Position numbers and translations under genes: made by a program
From: Veillonella sp. KGMB01456
Lineage (GTDB): Bacteria; Bacillota; Negativicutes; Veillonellales; Veillonellaceae
NCBI RefSeq assembly: GCF_023051165.1
Contig: NZ_JALKIG010000019.1
Location: 1-39,191 of the forward strand
Direction: 5' to 3'
DNA: 39,191 nt
The notes under the pieces: generated by a model
Databases searched by the model: none
What the model saw: the letters and a program-made list of their open reading frames with translations, nothing else
Told to the model about the DNA's origin: nothing
Shown: positions 7,974 to 18,066 of the stretch, in pieces
How the letters are laid out: each line of letters starts with the position of its first letter
Position numbering within the stretch: the stretch's first letter is position 1

Positions 7974-9104
7974 TTATACCTCGAATTCCCTTTGTAAAAA
8001 TTTAACAGCTAACCTCTTATTGCTACTACGTAAATCAAAATCCGCCAATGAATTTATTTCAGTAGACAAACAATCATTTTTTGAAAGAATATAAATCTGC
8101 TCCGGTGCAAATAAGTCTAGGTTCAATAATTCTAAATTATGTGTTGATACTATTAATTGACCGGATCTATTTCTACCATTATTAATCATATTGTTATAAA
8201 TAAGCATTAGTGAACGAGTACTAATAGAAGAATCTAACTCATCAATTACTAATGTTTCCCCATCATAAATCGACAACAATTTAGCTAATAATGACACTAT
8301 TTTCTTTACCCCACTTGATTCATCCGCTATATTTTGTTTAATATTATTATTTTCTCTTCGAGAATATCTATGTAAATAAATCTCATATGTTTTTTCTTCC
8401 AAATCATATAGCTTAAAGCTTATATCAACAATAGAACTATCAATTTGTTGCAATAATTCCAAAGCTAATGCTTTATTAGTCTCAATCTTTTGCTTCGTTA
8501 TTTCAGAAAATTCATATCGTAGCCCTTTATCATCTAAATCATAAGAATTGGTTATTACCACACTAATCTTTTTAACTGCTTCCATAAACTCATCATATTC
8601 TTTATGAATAAAATCTTTAAGTTTTAAAAGCACTGGCGACGTTGAGCGGATTGAATAGATTTCTTCAATTTTATTGTCCAACAACTCACTTTGTAAAATA
8701 TTCGAATCAAATGTAAAAATGTTCTCTTCGTTCTTTAATAGAGCTTCACTAACTATATAACCGTCTCTATTAATTTTTATTTTATATTCGTAATAATCTC
8801 GCCCTTTTGATACTACCAATTCAAAGCCCATTTGAGTATTATACCAATTAAACCATCGAGGATCAGGAAACTTTCCTGTATTTAAAATATATCTCAATGT
8901 ACTTAATGCTAAAATTACATTTGTTTTCCCCACTGCATTATTGCCAAAAAATAATATTGACTTGCACTCCCTAAACGGGCTTTCTAATACATAGTTCTCT
9001 TCATATTTGGTATTTTTTATACGTTGCTTGTTGAACGCTGTAAACGATATTTCTTGACGCTCATTAAACGACGTAAACCCTTCAATCGCAAAATTCAGAA
9101 TCAT
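7974..9104 (-). CDS. AAA15/RloA-like ATPase
   Basis: The 376-residue P-loop ATPase has ABC/SMC-type architecture. MILNFAIEGFTSFNERQEIS is the usual start of the COG1106 group. It contains Walker A GNNAVGKTN (54-62), a signature-like DESSGVKKIVSLLAKLL, Walker B ETLVIDELDSS and a switch histidine in STHNLELL. With the TOPRIM-like partner it forms a likely anti-phage pair in which the ATPase senses or scaffolds and the TOPRIM protein acts. The frame is open to 9146, but AAAGGAGGTG lies 6 bases before the ATG at 9104, which decides the start. Lys, Asn and Ile are frequent, unlike in flanking genes. Function in defence is inferred from pairing and family. Confidence 0.8.
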   Translation of the reverse strand: MILNFAIEGFTSFNERQEISFTAFNKQRIKNTKYEENYVLESPFRECKSILFFGNNAVGKTNVILALSTLRYILNTGKFPDPRWFNWYNTQMGFELVVSKGRDYYEYKIKINRDGYIVSEALLKNEENIFTFDSNILQSELLDNKIEEIYSIRSTSPVLLKLKDFIHKEYDEFMEAVKKISVVITNSYDLDDKGLRYEFSEITKQKIETNKALALELLQQIDSSIVDISFKLYDLEEKTYEIYLHRYSRRENNNIKQNIADESSGVKKIVSLLAKLLSIYDGETLVIDELDSSISTRSLMLIYNNMINNGRNRSGQLIVSTHNLELLNLDLFAPEQIYILSKNDCLSTEINSLADFDLRSSNKRLAVKFLQREFEV

Positions 9105-9126
9105 ATATAACACCTCCTTTTTCTTT

Positions 9127-9176
9127 ATTATAACAAACCTCCCCAAAAAGATAAACCGAAAATCGGTTTATCTTTT
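9127..9176 (-). promoter_or_regulatory. Candidate promoter and operator of the ATPase-TOPRIM pair
   Basis: On the minus strand TATAAT lies at 9132-9127. A weak -35 (TTTATC) is 17 bases upstream, at 9155-9150. The -35 lies inside a 13-bp perfect inverted repeat (AAAAGATAAACCG at 9146-9158 and its complement at 9164-9176, loop 5). The repeat could be an operator, or a secondary terminator stem behind the pyr operon. Confidence 0.5.
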
Positions 9177-9261
9177 AATTTTTATTAAAGATATTTTCAA
9201 CGCTAAACTCAATGGCTTTAGGACAAAATAATTATTGTAATAATCGCTTAAACACAAAAAA

Positions 9262-9285
9262 GGCACGAGATTTTCATCTCGCACC
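9262..9285 (-). terminator. Terminator of the pyr operon
   Basis: On the minus strand GGTGCGAGAT and ATCTCGTGCC pair fully (two G-U wobbles) around a GAAA tetraloop, followed by TTTTTT. It starts about 50 bases after the pyrD stop. The wobbles make it a good terminator on the minus strand only. Confidence 0.85.
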
Positions 9286-9335
9286 TTTCATTCTCTCTAT
9301 ATGCAGTTCAAACTCTCTTAAAGTTTCTAAAGCTT

Positions 9336-10376
9336 TTAAAATCTATACGGTTCCAATGCCCCTACAACTTCACTCACATGATTCAAACCGCTTGCTTCGC
9401 AGTACTCATGCATTTCACGTGCAATGTTACCGATGGCACATGGATCAACCATGGTTGCTGTACCGACGGACACGATATCCGCACCGGCCAACATGAATTC
9501 GATGGCATCGGTGCCCGTCATAATGCCGCCCATGCCCATAATCGGCAAGTCGATGGCTTGCGCCACTTGATGCACTAAGCGAAGGGCCACCGGTTTAACG
9601 GCCGGACCGGATAAACCACCGTACAAATTACCGAGTACGGGACGACGTGTTTTAATATCAATCGCCATACCAAGTAAGGTGTTGATAAGGCATAAGCCGT
9701 CAGCACCGGCTTCTTTAACAGCCGTCGCAATTTCCACGATGTCCGTTACATTCGGCGACAATTTCATGATAACCGGCAAATTCGTGTTTTCACGAACGGT
9801 TTTACAAACGGCCGCCGCCGATTCAGCGCATACGCCGAAGGCCATGCCGCCGTTTTTAACATTCGGACAGCTGATATTGACTTCAAGGCCCGCAATGCCC
9901 GGCACAGACAATGTCTTCGCCATGAATGCGTACCCTTCCACGTCGGCCGCCGAAATATTTGCCAAAATCGGCACATCGTATTGTTTCAGTTCTGGTAAAA
10001 TATCCCGTACAAACGCTTCCGCACCAGGGTTTTCCAAACCGATACAGTTCAATACACCGGACGGTGTTTCCGCAATACGGGTGCCCGGATTACCGTTCCG
10101 CGGCGTCGGCGTTAAGCCTTTCACCGAAATGGCGCCCACTTCGTTGCTGAGGTCAAGATAATCGGCATATTCAAAACCGAACCCGAAGGTGCCTGAGGCA
10201 GCCACAATCGGATTTTTCATCTTAATCCCGCAGAATTCAACAGCCAAATCTTTATAAGACGGCTTTTTACCGTTCAAATCTTTGCTGTGATCCATAGTCT
10301 GATAGTCTTTTTCACCGTGTAAATTGGCGTCTGCACCGTGATTGGCATGCATTTTAGTATCTGAGGTATTACTCAT
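9336..10376 (-). CDS. pyrD: Dihydroorotate dehydrogenase B, catalytic subunit
   Basis: This is a type 1B enzyme that oxidises dihydroorotate to orotate with FMN and passes electrons through PyrK to NAD+. It has AASGTFGFGFEYA, SVKGLTP, ETPSGVLNCIGLENPG, the catalytic cysteine in NISCPNVKNGG, a PVIMKLSPN lysine, INTLLGMAID, GGLSGPAVKP and the phosphate site GMGGI. The ATG at 10376 is set by GGAGGTG 7 bases upstream and overlaps the end of pyrK by 8 bases. The frame is open further, to 10451. From this start the protein has about 346 residues. It carries an extra N-terminal segment of roughly 40 His- and Asp-rich residues before the usual start of the domain. The ATG in TMDHSKDLN is a less supported alternative. 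Last gene of the operon. Confidence 0.94.
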   Translation of the reverse strand: MSNTSDTKMHANHGADANLHGEKDYQTMDHSKDLNGKKPSYKDLAVEFCGIKMKNPIVAASGTFGFGFEYADYLDLSNEVGAISVKGLTPTPRNGNPGTRIAETPSGVLNCIGLENPGAEAFVRDILPELKQYDVPILANISAADVEGYAFMAKTLSVPGIAGLEVNISCPNVKNGGMAFGVCAESAAAVCKTVRENTNLPVIMKLSPNVTDIVEIATAVKEAGADGLCLINTLLGMAIDIKTRRPVLGNLYGGLSGPAVKPVALRLVHQVAQAIDLPIMGMGGIMTGTDAIEFMLAGADIVSVGTATMVDPCAIGNIAREMHEYCEASGLNHVSEVVGALEPYRF

Positions 10377-11355
10377 TGAAAAACACCTCCTCAGCGGCAA
10401 ATACAGGGCCGTCCTTACATACTTTGTAGCGTTTGCCGCCACGGCCGTCACAGCCGCAACCTAAGCAGCCCCCCGTGCCGCAACCCATGCGTTCTTCAAG
10501 GGATACTTGGCAAGGCACGCTGAATTCGGACGCCACTTTCGCAACGCCTTTCATCATTGGGGTCGGACCGCAAGTCAACACGCTCGTAAACCCAATGCTC
10601 GCCACCTTTTCAGAGGATTCAGACTCAGCGGCGACTACATTCTCAGCAGTAGCAGCAGCTTCAGCGCCTACAGAATGTTCACCGGCCGCTTCACCGTGTA
10701 AAAACGGCGTTAACTGACGCGCTATTTCACCGCGTTCAGACTGAATGAGTTCCGGCATAATAGCTGTCGGGAACCCTTTCGTCCCAACGGAACCGTCATC
10801 GGTAGTCACATAGACCGGCACATCATAGGCTTTAAACAAGTCGGCCCAGAAGGTTTCCGATTCATTGCGGAAGCCGAGCACGACGGTTGCTTTTTTAGCC
10901 GCCACCGGTTTAATCACTGTTTCGTCTTCTTCATTGGTGTAACGAGTTGTATCTTCAATTTCGTTCAATTTTGACGCAATGCAGAGCATCGGTGCAATGC
11001 CGACACCGCCGCCCACGAGGAGCATGTTGTCGGTCATTTCAAAACGACTGCCCAAAGGGCCCAAACAATCGAGGGTATCCCCTTCTTTGAGGTGCGTCAT
11101 CATGTCCGTACCGGTCCCCACTACGCGATACAAGAGCGTAATGGTGCCTTCAATTTTATCAAAACCGGCATAACTGATGGGACGGCGCAATAAAGGCGCC
11201 GTTCCGCCGGTTACTCGTACATTACAAAATTGGCCTACTTCCGCTTCAGCGGCCTGTTTCGGTGCATACAGATCCATAATCCATACATCGGCACCAATTT
11301 GCTCATTGCGGAGCACTCGCGCCATTTCTACATAACCGCTCATTGCGTGTATCAC
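10369..11355 (-). CDS. pyrK: Dihydroorotate dehydrogenase B, electron transfer subunit
   Basis: PyrK carries FAD and a [2Fe-2S] cluster and links PyrD to NAD+. Motifs are RRPISYAG (58-65, FAD), [17 protein letters not shown] (115-123, NAD side) and the cluster cysteines 292, 297, 300 and 313 (C-x4-C-x2-C-x12-C). At 328 residues it is well above the usual 250-260. Two low-complexity insertions explain this: an acidic stretch near 131-153, and an Ala/Glu/Ser-rich stretch near 218-252. Both sit between conserved blocks, so the core looks intact. The GTG start overlaps the carB stop as GTGA; an ATG at 11343, with GGAG 11 bases upstream, is an alternative. Confidence 0.93.
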   Translation of the reverse strand: MIHAMSGYVEMARVLRNEQIGADVWIMDLYAPKQAAEAEVGQFCNVRVTGGTAPLLRRPISYAGFDKIEGTITLLYRVVGTGTDMMTHLKEGDTLDCLGPLGSRFEMTDNMLLVGGGVGIAPMLCIASKLNEIEDTTRYTNEEDETVIKPVAAKKATVVLGFRNESETFWADLFKAYDVPVYVTTDDGSVGTKGFPTAIMPELIQSERGEIARQLTPFLHGEAAGEHSVGAEAAATAENVVAAESESSEKVASIGFTSVLTCGPTPMMKGVAKVASEFSVPCQVSLEERMGCGTGGCLGCGCDGRGGKRYKVCKDGPVFAAEEVFFNE

Positions 11356-14300
11356 TCCATCTCAAAATCTTGTAACGCTTCGACTTCAATCTTAATTTCT
11401 TCATTAGCTCGACCGGCTACTACACGCAATACTTCGCGTGCCGTATCCAAGGATGTCAAGCAAGGGGTGCCCATTTCAACGGCCAAACGACGAAGCTGGA
11501 AGCCTTCGCGTTCAGGGCGTTTGCCGTAAGTCAAGGTGTTCAACATCAAGTCAACTTCACCGCGACGAATCAAATCGGCACAGTTGTTTTGACCTTCGTG
11601 AATCTTGTTAACAATGACACATGGAATACCATGTTCTTCGAAATATTTGCCCGTACCGCCGGTTGCCTGAATGTGGTAGCCGAGGTCGATAAAGCCTTTG
11701 GCAAGACGTGCTGCTTCTTCTTTATCACGGTCCGCTACGGTCATGAGGATATGGCCTTTTTCAGGAATGCGCATGTTGGCGCCATGAATGGCTTTGAACA
11801 AGGCTTCCGAATAGGTACGACCGATACCCATAACTTCACCGGTGGATTTCATTTCAGGTCCCAAAGCGATTTCTACGAGGCCCATTTTGGAGAACGAGAA
11901 TACCGGCGCTTTAACAGCTACATAATCTTTAGCCGGTACCAAACCGGTCGGTAAGCCCATGGATTTAATCGTTTCACCGAGAGCAATGCGCGTTGCATAT
12001 TCAATCATGTTGATGCCCGTAACTTTACTGATGAACGGTACGGTACGGCTGGAACGCGGGTTAACTTCGATAACATTGAGTTCACCGTTAGCTACGATGT
12101 ACTGAATGTTTACGATACCTTTTACATTCAAACCGCGAGCAATACGCTGGGTGTAATCAACGATTTGGTTCGTAATTTCTTCAGACAAATGCTGAGCCGG
12201 ATATACCGCAATGGAGTCACCGGAGTGAACGCCGGCCCGTTCAATCTGTTCCATGATGCCCGGGATACATACGTCTTCGCCGTCGGCGATGGCGTCAACT
12301 TCCACTTCCATACCCACCATATAGCGGTCGATAAGTACCGGATGATCTTTGGAGGCCACTACCGCTTCTTTCATGTACACGTCAAGTTCTTTGTCGTTGT
12401 ACACGATTTCCATGGCACGGCCGCCGAGTACATAGGACGGACGCACGATGAGCGGATAGGATAAACGCTGCGCCGCAGCCAACGCTTCTTCATGGCTCGT
12501 TACCAAGGCCCCTACAGGACGTGGAATACCGAGTTCGGCAAGGAGCTCGTCAAAGCGTTCACGGTCTTCCGCCATGTCGATGCTGTCCACGGAAGTACCG
12601 AGGATTTTAACACCCCGTTCAGCGAGAGGACCTGCCAAGTTAATGGCTGTCTGACCACCGAACTGAGCGATTACACCGATTGGATTTTCTTTGCGGATAA
12701 CTTCCATAACATCTTCCACGGTAAGTGGCTCGAAATACAAGCTGTCCGATGTATCAAAGTCCGTACTTACTGTTTCCGGATTGTTATTGATGATGATAGA
12801 CTGTTTGCCGGCTTTGCGAAGAGCCCAAGAGGAATGAACGGAGCAGTAGTCGAACTCTACGCCCTGACCGATACGAATCGGACCGGAGCCGAGTACGATA
12901 ACGCTGTTTTCACCGCGAGGTACCACTTCGTCTTCCATAGCATAGGCACTGTAGTAGTATGGCGTATGGGCTTCGAATTCGGCCGCACAGGTATCTACAT
13001 ATTTGTAGGTTGGGAATAATTTCATGTCCTGACGTTTAGCCAATACGTCGTCAGCCGTTACATTGGCATAGCGGGCAATCACTTTGTCCGGCATGCTGTA
13101 GCGTTTCGCCTGACGAAGGTTGTCTTCCGTAATACCTTCGGAGGCTAATTTCTTTTCTAAGGTTACGATGTTCTTAATCTTATTGATGAAGAACATGTCG
13201 ATTTTCGTAATAAAGTGGATTTTTTCCACGCTGATGCCCGCACGAAGAGCCTGAGCCACTACGTAAATGCGTTCATCATCTACCAAACGAAGACGTTCGA
13301 TGAGCTGTTCCGGTGTTTCGTGAGCAATCTTTTTGAGCTCAATATGGTCGAGACCGATTTCCAAAGAACGGATGGCTTTTAAAAGGGAGCCTTCCAGGGT
13401 GCGGTCAATGGCCATAACTTCCCCGGTGGCCTTCATCTGAGTCCCCAAGGTACGATCGGCCAAGTTGAATTTTTCAAACGGCCAACGTGGGAATTTCGTT
13501 ACCACATAGTCAAGGGATGGTTCGAAGCAAGCTTTCGTTTCCCCCGTAACAGCGTTAGTGATGCTGTCCAACGTCATGCCGAGGGCAACTTTGGCGGCCA
13601 CTTTGGCAATCGGATAGCCCGTTGCTTTCGACGCCAACGCGGACGAACGGGATACACGCGGATTTACTTCGATTACATAGTACTGGTTGCTGTACGGATC
13701 CAAGGCGTACTGTACGTTACAGCCCCCTTCGATTTCAAGGTAGCGAATGATGTCTACCGATGCGGTACGAAGCATTTGGTACTGAATATCGTTCAACGTC
13801 TGGCTTGGTGCCACAACGATGGAGTCCCCCGTGTGAACCCCTACCGGGTCGATATTTTCCATGTTACATACGATAATGCAGTTGTCCGCACTGTCGCGCA
13901 TAACTTCATATTCCACTTCTTTCCAGCCCGCTACCGAGCGTTCAACGAGAATCTGATGAATCGGGCTGAGTTTGATGCCGCGAAGGGCAATCATGTACAT
14001 TTCTTCTTCATTGGCCGCAATGCCGCCGCCCGTGCCGCCTAAGGTGTAAGCCGGACGAATAATAATCGGATAACCGATTTTATTGGCAAATTCAACGGCT
14101 TTATCTACGTCGCTGAAAATATCACTTTCCGGTACCGGTTGGTTGATGCGTTCCATGGCTTCTTTGAAAAGTTCACGGTCTTCCGCCTGTTTAATAGCCG
14201 CCAAAGTTGTACCCAACAATTTTACGCCGTATTTTTCAAGAATACCCGCTTCGGATAATTCCACCGCCATGTTGAGGCCTACCTGGCCGCCCAAAGTAGC

Positions 14301-14555
14301 GAGCAAGCCGTAAGGACGTTCTTTGCGGATAACTTCCGTTACAAATTCCAAACTGATTGGTTCAATGTATACGCGGTCCGCAATGTCGCGGTCCGTCATG
14401 ATGGTTGCCGGATTGGAGTTTACCAGCACTACTTCATAGCCTTCTTCGCGAAGGGAGCGGCAAGCCTGGGTACCGGCATAGTCAAATTCTGCTGCCTGGC
14501 CGATAATAATCGGGCCCGATCCGATAACGAGTATTTTCTTATTTTCCATTGTCAT
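11352..14555 (-). CDS. carB: Carbamoyl-phosphate synthase, large subunit
   Basis: The 1067 residues are the full length for the family. Two homologous ATP-grasp halves are visible, starting at [20 protein letters not shown] and, midway, at [20 protein letters not shown]. The allosteric MGS-like domain is at the C-terminus ([20 protein letters not shown]). It makes carbamoyl phosphate from bicarbonate, ammonia delivered by CarA, and two ATP. The ATG at 14555 has AAGGG 7 bases upstream and lies 13 bases after the carA stop. Placed inside the pyr operon, it is presumably controlled mainly by pyrimidines, although arginine synthesis also needs the product. No defect seen. Confidence 0.98.
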   Translation of the reverse strand: MTMENKKILVIGSGPIIIGQAAEFDYAGTQACRSLREEGYEVVLVNSNPATIMTDRDIADRVYIEPISLEFVTEVIRKERPYGLLATLGGQVGLNMAVELSEAGILEKYGVKLLGTTLAAIKQAEDRELFKEAMERINQPVPESDIFSDVDKAVEFANKIGYPIIIRPAYTLGGTGGGIAANEEEMYMIALRGIKLSPIHQILVERSVAGWKEVEYEVMRDSADNCIIVCNMENIDPVGVHTGDSIVVAPSQTLNDIQYQMLRTASVDIIRYLEIEGGCNVQYALDPYSNQYYVIEVNPRVSRSSALASKATGYPIAKVAAKVALGMTLDSITNAVTGETKACFEPSLDYVVTKFPRWPFEKFNLADRTLGTQMKATGEVMAIDRTLEGSLLKAIRSLEIGLDHIELKKIAHETPEQLIERLRLVDDERIYVVAQALRAGISVEKIHFITKIDMFFINKIKNIVTLEKKLASEGITEDNLRQAKRYSMPDKVIARYANVTADDVLAKRQDMKLFPTYKYVDTCAAEFEAHTPYYYSAYAMEDEVVPRGENSVIVLGSGPIRIGQGVEFDYCSVHSSWALRKAGKQSIIINNNPETVSTDFDTSDSLYFEPLTVEDVMEVIRKENPIGVIAQFGGQTAINLAGPLAERGVKILGTSVDSIDMAEDRERFDELLAELGIPRPVGALVTSHEEALAAAQRLSYPLIVRPSYVLGGRAMEIVYNDKELDVYMKEAVVASKDHPVLIDRYMVGMEVEVDAIADGEDVCIPGIMEQIERAGVHSGDSIAVYPAQHLSEEITNQIVDYTQRIARGLNVKGIVNIQYIVANGELNVIEVNPRSSRTVPFISKVTGINMIEYATRIALGETIKSMGLPTGLVPAKDYVAVKAPVFSFSKMGLVEIALGPEMKSTGEVMGIGRTYSEALFKAIHGANMRIPEKGHILMTVADRDKEEAARLAKGFIDLGYHIQATGGTGKYFEEHGIPCVIVNKIHEGQNNCADLIRRGEVDLMLNTLTYGKRPEREGFQLRRLAVEMGTPCLTSLDTAREVLRVVAGRANEEIKIEVEALQDFEME

Positions 14556-14568
14556 TGGTCAGCCCTTT

Positions 14569-15639
14569 CTATTTATATTCTTTCATCATTGCTTTGAATT
14601 CGTCGAACAAGTACAGATTGTCAGTCGGTCCCGGCGATGCTTCCGGATGATATTGTACCGACATGATTGGCAAGCTGTTGTGGCGCATACCTTCTACGGT
14701 GTTATCGTTTACACTGCGATGGGTAATCGTGATATCAGCGTCTTTTAAGCTGTTTTCATCTACCGCAAAGCCGTGGTTCTGGGAGGTAATGTACACGCGG
14801 CCGGTGCGAAGGTCTTTAACCGGATGGTTGGACCCGCGGTGACCGAAACGTAATTTATACGTGGAGCCGCCAAACGCTAAGGACAATACTTGGTGACCCA
14901 TGCAAATACCGAAAATCGGTTTTTTGCCGAGTAATTTTTTAATTTCTTCAACGGCGTAGCCGAGGTCCGAAGGGTCCCCCGGTCCGTTGGATAAGAAAAT
15001 GCCGTCCGGATTTACGGCCAATACGTCTTCCGCCTTGGTGTCAGCCGGGAAAATGGACAAGCGGCAACCGCTCGCTTCGAGGAATTTCAAGATATTTTCT
15101 TTAACCCCGAAGTCATAAACGGCCACATGGTATTCGGCGTTTTCACTGCCGCGAAAACCTTGCCACTTGGTGGTTACCTGCATAACCTGGTCGGTCGGTA
15201 AATCCTGTTTTAACAACGCGTCAATGCGTTCCTGCGGCGTGTCTACCGGGCAGATCACGCCTTTCATAACGCCGTGATTACGAATGTTACGAGTAATGGC
15301 ACGGGTATCCACATCATAGAGACAAGGTACGCCGTACGCCCGTAAATATTCTTCAAATAAGCCTTCATTTTGCCAATTGCTTGGGAAGGTACAAAGTTCG
15401 CCCACAATCATACCGCGGCAATATGGTTTCGGTGCCTGCGCAATGTCGCGGTACACGCCATAGTTACCGATGAGCGGATAGGTCAATGTGATAATTTGAT
15501 CGGCGTACGAAGGGTCGGTCAAAATTTCCTGGTAACCGGTCATACCGGTGTTAAATACAACTTCGCCGAGGATTGGTCTAGCCCCTAAGAGCTTACCTTC
15601 GTATACGGAGCCATCTTGTAATACTAATTTGCCTTTCAC
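14569..15639 (-). CDS. carA: Carbamoyl-phosphate synthase, small (glutaminase) subunit
   Basis: The 356-residue CarA has an N-terminal domain starting MKGKLVLQDGSVYEGKLLGA and a class I glutamine amidotransferase domain. The catalytic cysteine is in FGICMGHQVLSLAFGG and the His-Glu pair in QYHPEASPGP. It hydrolyses glutamine and channels ammonia to CarB. The start is GTG, overlapping the pyrC stop by four bases (GTGA), which implies translational coupling. No key residue is missing. Confidence 0.97.
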   Translation of the reverse strand: MKGKLVLQDGSVYEGKLLGARPILGEVVFNTGMTGYQEILTDPSYADQIITLTYPLIGNYGVYRDIAQAPKPYCRGMIVGELCTFPSNWQNEGLFEEYLRAYGVPCLYDVDTRAITRNIRNHGVMKGVICPVDTPQERIDALLKQDLPTDQVMQVTTKWQGFRGSENAEYHVAVYDFGVKENILKFLEASGCRLSIFPADTKAEDVLAVNPDGIFLSNGPGDPSDLGYAVEEIKKLLGKKPIFGICMGHQVLSLAFGGSTYKLRFGHRGSNHPVKDLRTGRVYITSQNHGFAVDENSLKDADITITHRSVNDNTVEGMRHNSLPIMSVQYHPEASPGPTDNLYLFDEFKAMMKEYK

Positions 15640-16925
15640 TGAGTCACAACTCCCTCTTTCATCACAATATTACCATCTACAACCGTCAATTTGGCTTTGC
15701 CCGTTAAGGTCATGCCGTCAAACGGACTCGTCTTACCTTTAGTATAGAATAAATTGCGGTCTACCGTCCACTCTTCGTCGGTGCTGAAAACGGTGATATC
15801 GGCGGTTTTGCCCACTTCTAAAACGCCCGCATCAACGCCCATGATTTCGGCCGGACGAACACTCATGAGATTTACGATTTCATCCAAAGTCAAAATGCCG
15901 GTTTTATACGTATGTGTCAAAACGGCTGCCAAGGATGTTTCAAGGCCGCTGAAGCCGTTCGGTGCACAGCAGAATTCCACGTCTTTTTCTTCTTCCGCAT
16001 GCGGCGCATGGTCGGTAATAATGGCATCGATGGTGCCGTCTTTAACGCCTTCCAAAAGGGCCTGACGATGTTCTTCGGAACGAATCGGCGGTGCCATTTT
16101 GAAAGCCGGATTATATTCACGCAAGTATTCATCGGTGAAGGATAAATGCTGAGCCGTTACTTCACAAGTTACCTTAATGCCCTTCGCTTTAGCCGCACGG
16201 ATTTGGTCTACCGTATCTTTACTGCTTACGTGAGCGATATGGATATGACCGCCGGTCATCTGAGCGAGGAGCAAGTCGCGAGCTACGGCCATGTCTTCCG
16301 CTACGGCCGGACGACCTTTAACGCCCATTTCATAGGCTACGAAACCTTCGTGCATATGACCTTCATGGGTGAGACTCACTTCTTCGGCATGGTCGATAAC
16401 CGGTTTGTTGAACATGCTGGAGTATTCCAAAGCGCGGCGCATGAAAGCGGCGCTTTCCACATAGTGACCGTCATCGGAGAAGCCCACCACACCGGCTTCC
16501 GCCATGTCGCCCATTTCGGCAAGTTCTTTGCCTTCAAGGTTTTTACTTACGGCACCGATGAATTCCACTTTTACAAGGCCTGTTAATTCAGCCTGTTTTT
16601 GCAAACCGCGCACCAACGCCGCATTGTCTACGACCGGTTTGGTGTTAGCCATGGTGGCGATGCGGGTAAAACCGCCGGCAGCCGCTGCCTGAGTACCGCT
16701 GTGGAAGTCTTCTTTCGCTTCCTGACCAGGTTCACGCAAATGGGTATGCATATCGATGAGGCCCGGTGTTACGACAAGGCCCGTTGCATCATATACTTCG
16801 GCGCCGTCAGCGCTTAAATTCTGACCAATTTCGGCAATCTTGCCGTCTTTCACCAAAATATCGGCTACTTCATGTTGTTGTTTTTTCGGATTTACAATGG
16901 TTCCACCCTTAATCAGCAAGTTCAC
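15636..16925 (-). CDS. pyrC: Dihydroorotase
   Basis: This is a class I dihydroorotase of about 429 residues that cyclises carbamoyl aspartate to dihydroorotate. Zinc-site motifs are GLIDMHTHLREPG, the second-metal histidine in HIHIAHVSS, and the catalytic aspartate in IITDHAPHAEEEK. NANTKP-type substrate binding appears as MANTKPVVDN. The frame is open to a GTG at 16934, but that codon lies inside the AGGAGGTG binding site. The GTG at 16925, 8 bases after AGGAGG, gives the cleaner start (MNLLIKGGTIVNP). It overlaps the end of pyrB by 17 bases. Confidence 0.96.
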   Translation of the reverse strand: MNLLIKGGTIVNPKKQQHEVADILVKDGKIAEIGQNLSADGAEVYDATGLVVTPGLIDMHTHLREPGQEAKEDFHSGTQAAAAGGFTRIATMANTKPVVDNAALVRGLQKQAELTGLVKVEFIGAVSKNLEGKELAEMGDMAEAGVVGFSDDGHYVESAAFMRRALEYSSMFNKPVIDHAEEVSLTHEGHMHEGFVAYEMGVKGRPAVAEDMAVARDLLLAQMTGGHIHIAHVSSKDTVDQIRAAKAKGIKVTCEVTAQHLSFTDEYLREYNPAFKMAPPIRSEEHRQALLEGVKDGTIDAIITDHAPHAEEEKDVEFCCAPNGFSGLETSLAAVLTHTYKTGILTLDEIVNLMSVRPAEIMGVDAGVLEVGKTADITVFSTDEEWTVDRNLFYTKGKTSPFDGMTLTGKAKLTVVDGNIVMKEGVVTQ

Positions 16926-17859
16926 TGCCGTCACCTCCTACAATCGTCAAGTATAATACAGCCATACGTACCGCTACGCCGTTGCGTACCTGTTCCTGAA
17001 TGGCCGATTCATCGCTGTAAGCCACATCGTGAGCAATTTCAAGACCACGATTCATAGGACCCGGATGCATAACCATCACATCGTCTTTGGTCAAGGCCAA
17101 CACATTTTTATTGATACCGAAGATGCGTGCATATTCACGATTCGTCGGATATAAAGCAGAGTTAATACGTTCTAACTGAATGCGTAATACGTTGATTACG
17201 TCGGCGTCTTTCACCGCTTCACGCACATCGTGGTGAATGGTTACGCCCATTTTGGCAAGTTCCGGATACAGTAACGTACGCGGACCAACCAAGTGAACGT
17301 CGGCACCCATTTTGGTAAAACCGTAAATATCGCTGCGCGCTACACGGCTGTGCATGATATCGCCGGCAATAACGATTTTTTTACCTTCCAAAGTGCCTTT
17401 GCGTTCGATAATGGAGTACATATCGAGTAAAGCCTGGGTCGGATGTTCATGTGCTCCGTCACCGGCGTTGATGATAATCGGATCAACCACTTTAGTGGCG
17501 TATAACGGAGACCCTTCCGCACTGTGACGCATTACGATGGCATCGGTACCCATGTATGATACGGTAAGCAAAGTATCGCGGAAACTTTCACCTTTAGCCA
17601 TGGAGCTGCCGCTCTTCGTGATGTTAATAACGTCGGCGCCCAAATATTTCCCGGCTAATTCGAAGGAACTGCGCGTGCGCGTACTGTTTTCCATGAATAA
17701 GTTGATGATGGATTTGCCTTTTAACAAAGGATACTTCTTATCATCCGATAAGACGATTTTCTTCATTTTCTTGGCTACGCGTAATATAAGTTCAATTTCT
17801 TCCTTTGTAGCATGCTGTAAACCCAGCAAATGCTTGCCTTTCAAACTTACTTCTCCCAT
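16909..17859 (-). CDS. pyrB: Aspartate carbamoyltransferase, catalytic subunit
   Basis: The 316-residue protein joins carbamoyl phosphate to aspartate, the first committed step of pyrimidine synthesis. The carbamoyl-phosphate motif is MENSTRTRSSFE. Other sites are SMAKGESFRDTL, AIVMRHSAEGSP, HEHPTQALLDMYSI and VMHPGPMNRGLE. There is no pyrI-like regulatory chain next to it, as in Firmicutes. It is first in the operon, with AGGAGG before the ATG, about 40 bases after the leader attenuator. Confidence 0.97.
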   Translation of the reverse strand: MGEVSLKGKHLLGLQHATKEEIELILRVAKKMKKIVLSDDKKYPLLKGKSIINLFMENSTRTRSSFELAGKYLGADVINITKSGSSMAKGESFRDTLLTVSYMGTDAIVMRHSAEGSPLYATKVVDPIIINAGDGAHEHPTQALLDMYSIIERKGTLEGKKIVIAGDIMHSRVARSDIYGFTKMGADVHLVGPRTLLYPELAKMGVTIHHDVREAVKDADVINVLRIQLERINSALYPTNREYARIFGINKNVLALTKDDVMVMHPGPMNRGLEIAHDVAYSDESAIQEQVRNGVAVRMAVLYLTIVGGDGSELAD

Positions 17860-17900
17860 TGTCAGCCTCCTTAACTGAGATTCCCGGTTATAACAAAAAA

Positions 17901-17926
17901 AGACCCTTTGCCTGTGGCAAAAGGTC
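17901..17926 (-). terminator. Attenuator of the pyr leader
   Basis: On the minus strand AGACCTTTTGCC and GGCAAAGGGTCT pair (one G-U) and TTTTTTT follows. It lies 40 bases before pyrB, so it stops transcription inside the leader when PyrR is bound upstream. Confidence 0.88.
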
Positions 17927-17985
17927 TATAGCAGACTTAGTGATACACCTATAGCAATATACAGGTGCCTACCATATCCTTTACT

Positions 17986-17999
17986 AGCCTCACAGGACT
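17986..17999 (-). promoter_or_regulatory. PyrR-binding loop (anti-antiterminator)
   Basis: The minus-strand RNA reads AGUCCUGUGAGGCU, matching the known PyrR target ARUCCNGNGAGGYU at every defined position. Flanking UUAG/CUAG and CCUUU/AAAGG can close the hairpin. With UMP or UTP, PyrR should stabilise this loop and let the downstream attenuator form. The pyrR gene is not in the window. Confidence 0.9.
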
Positions 18000-18066
18000 A
18001 ACTTAAAAGGTAAATTGTCGTGAAACGAACAGTCTCTCGTACCGTCCTTCTGTTTCTTCTTTTTAT

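Noticed and set aside
7360-9104. Naming the ATPase-TOPRIM pair PARIS
   Set aside because: The partner is short for AriB and I cannot confirm a DUF4435 match by eye, so only a general RloA/RloB-like call is made.
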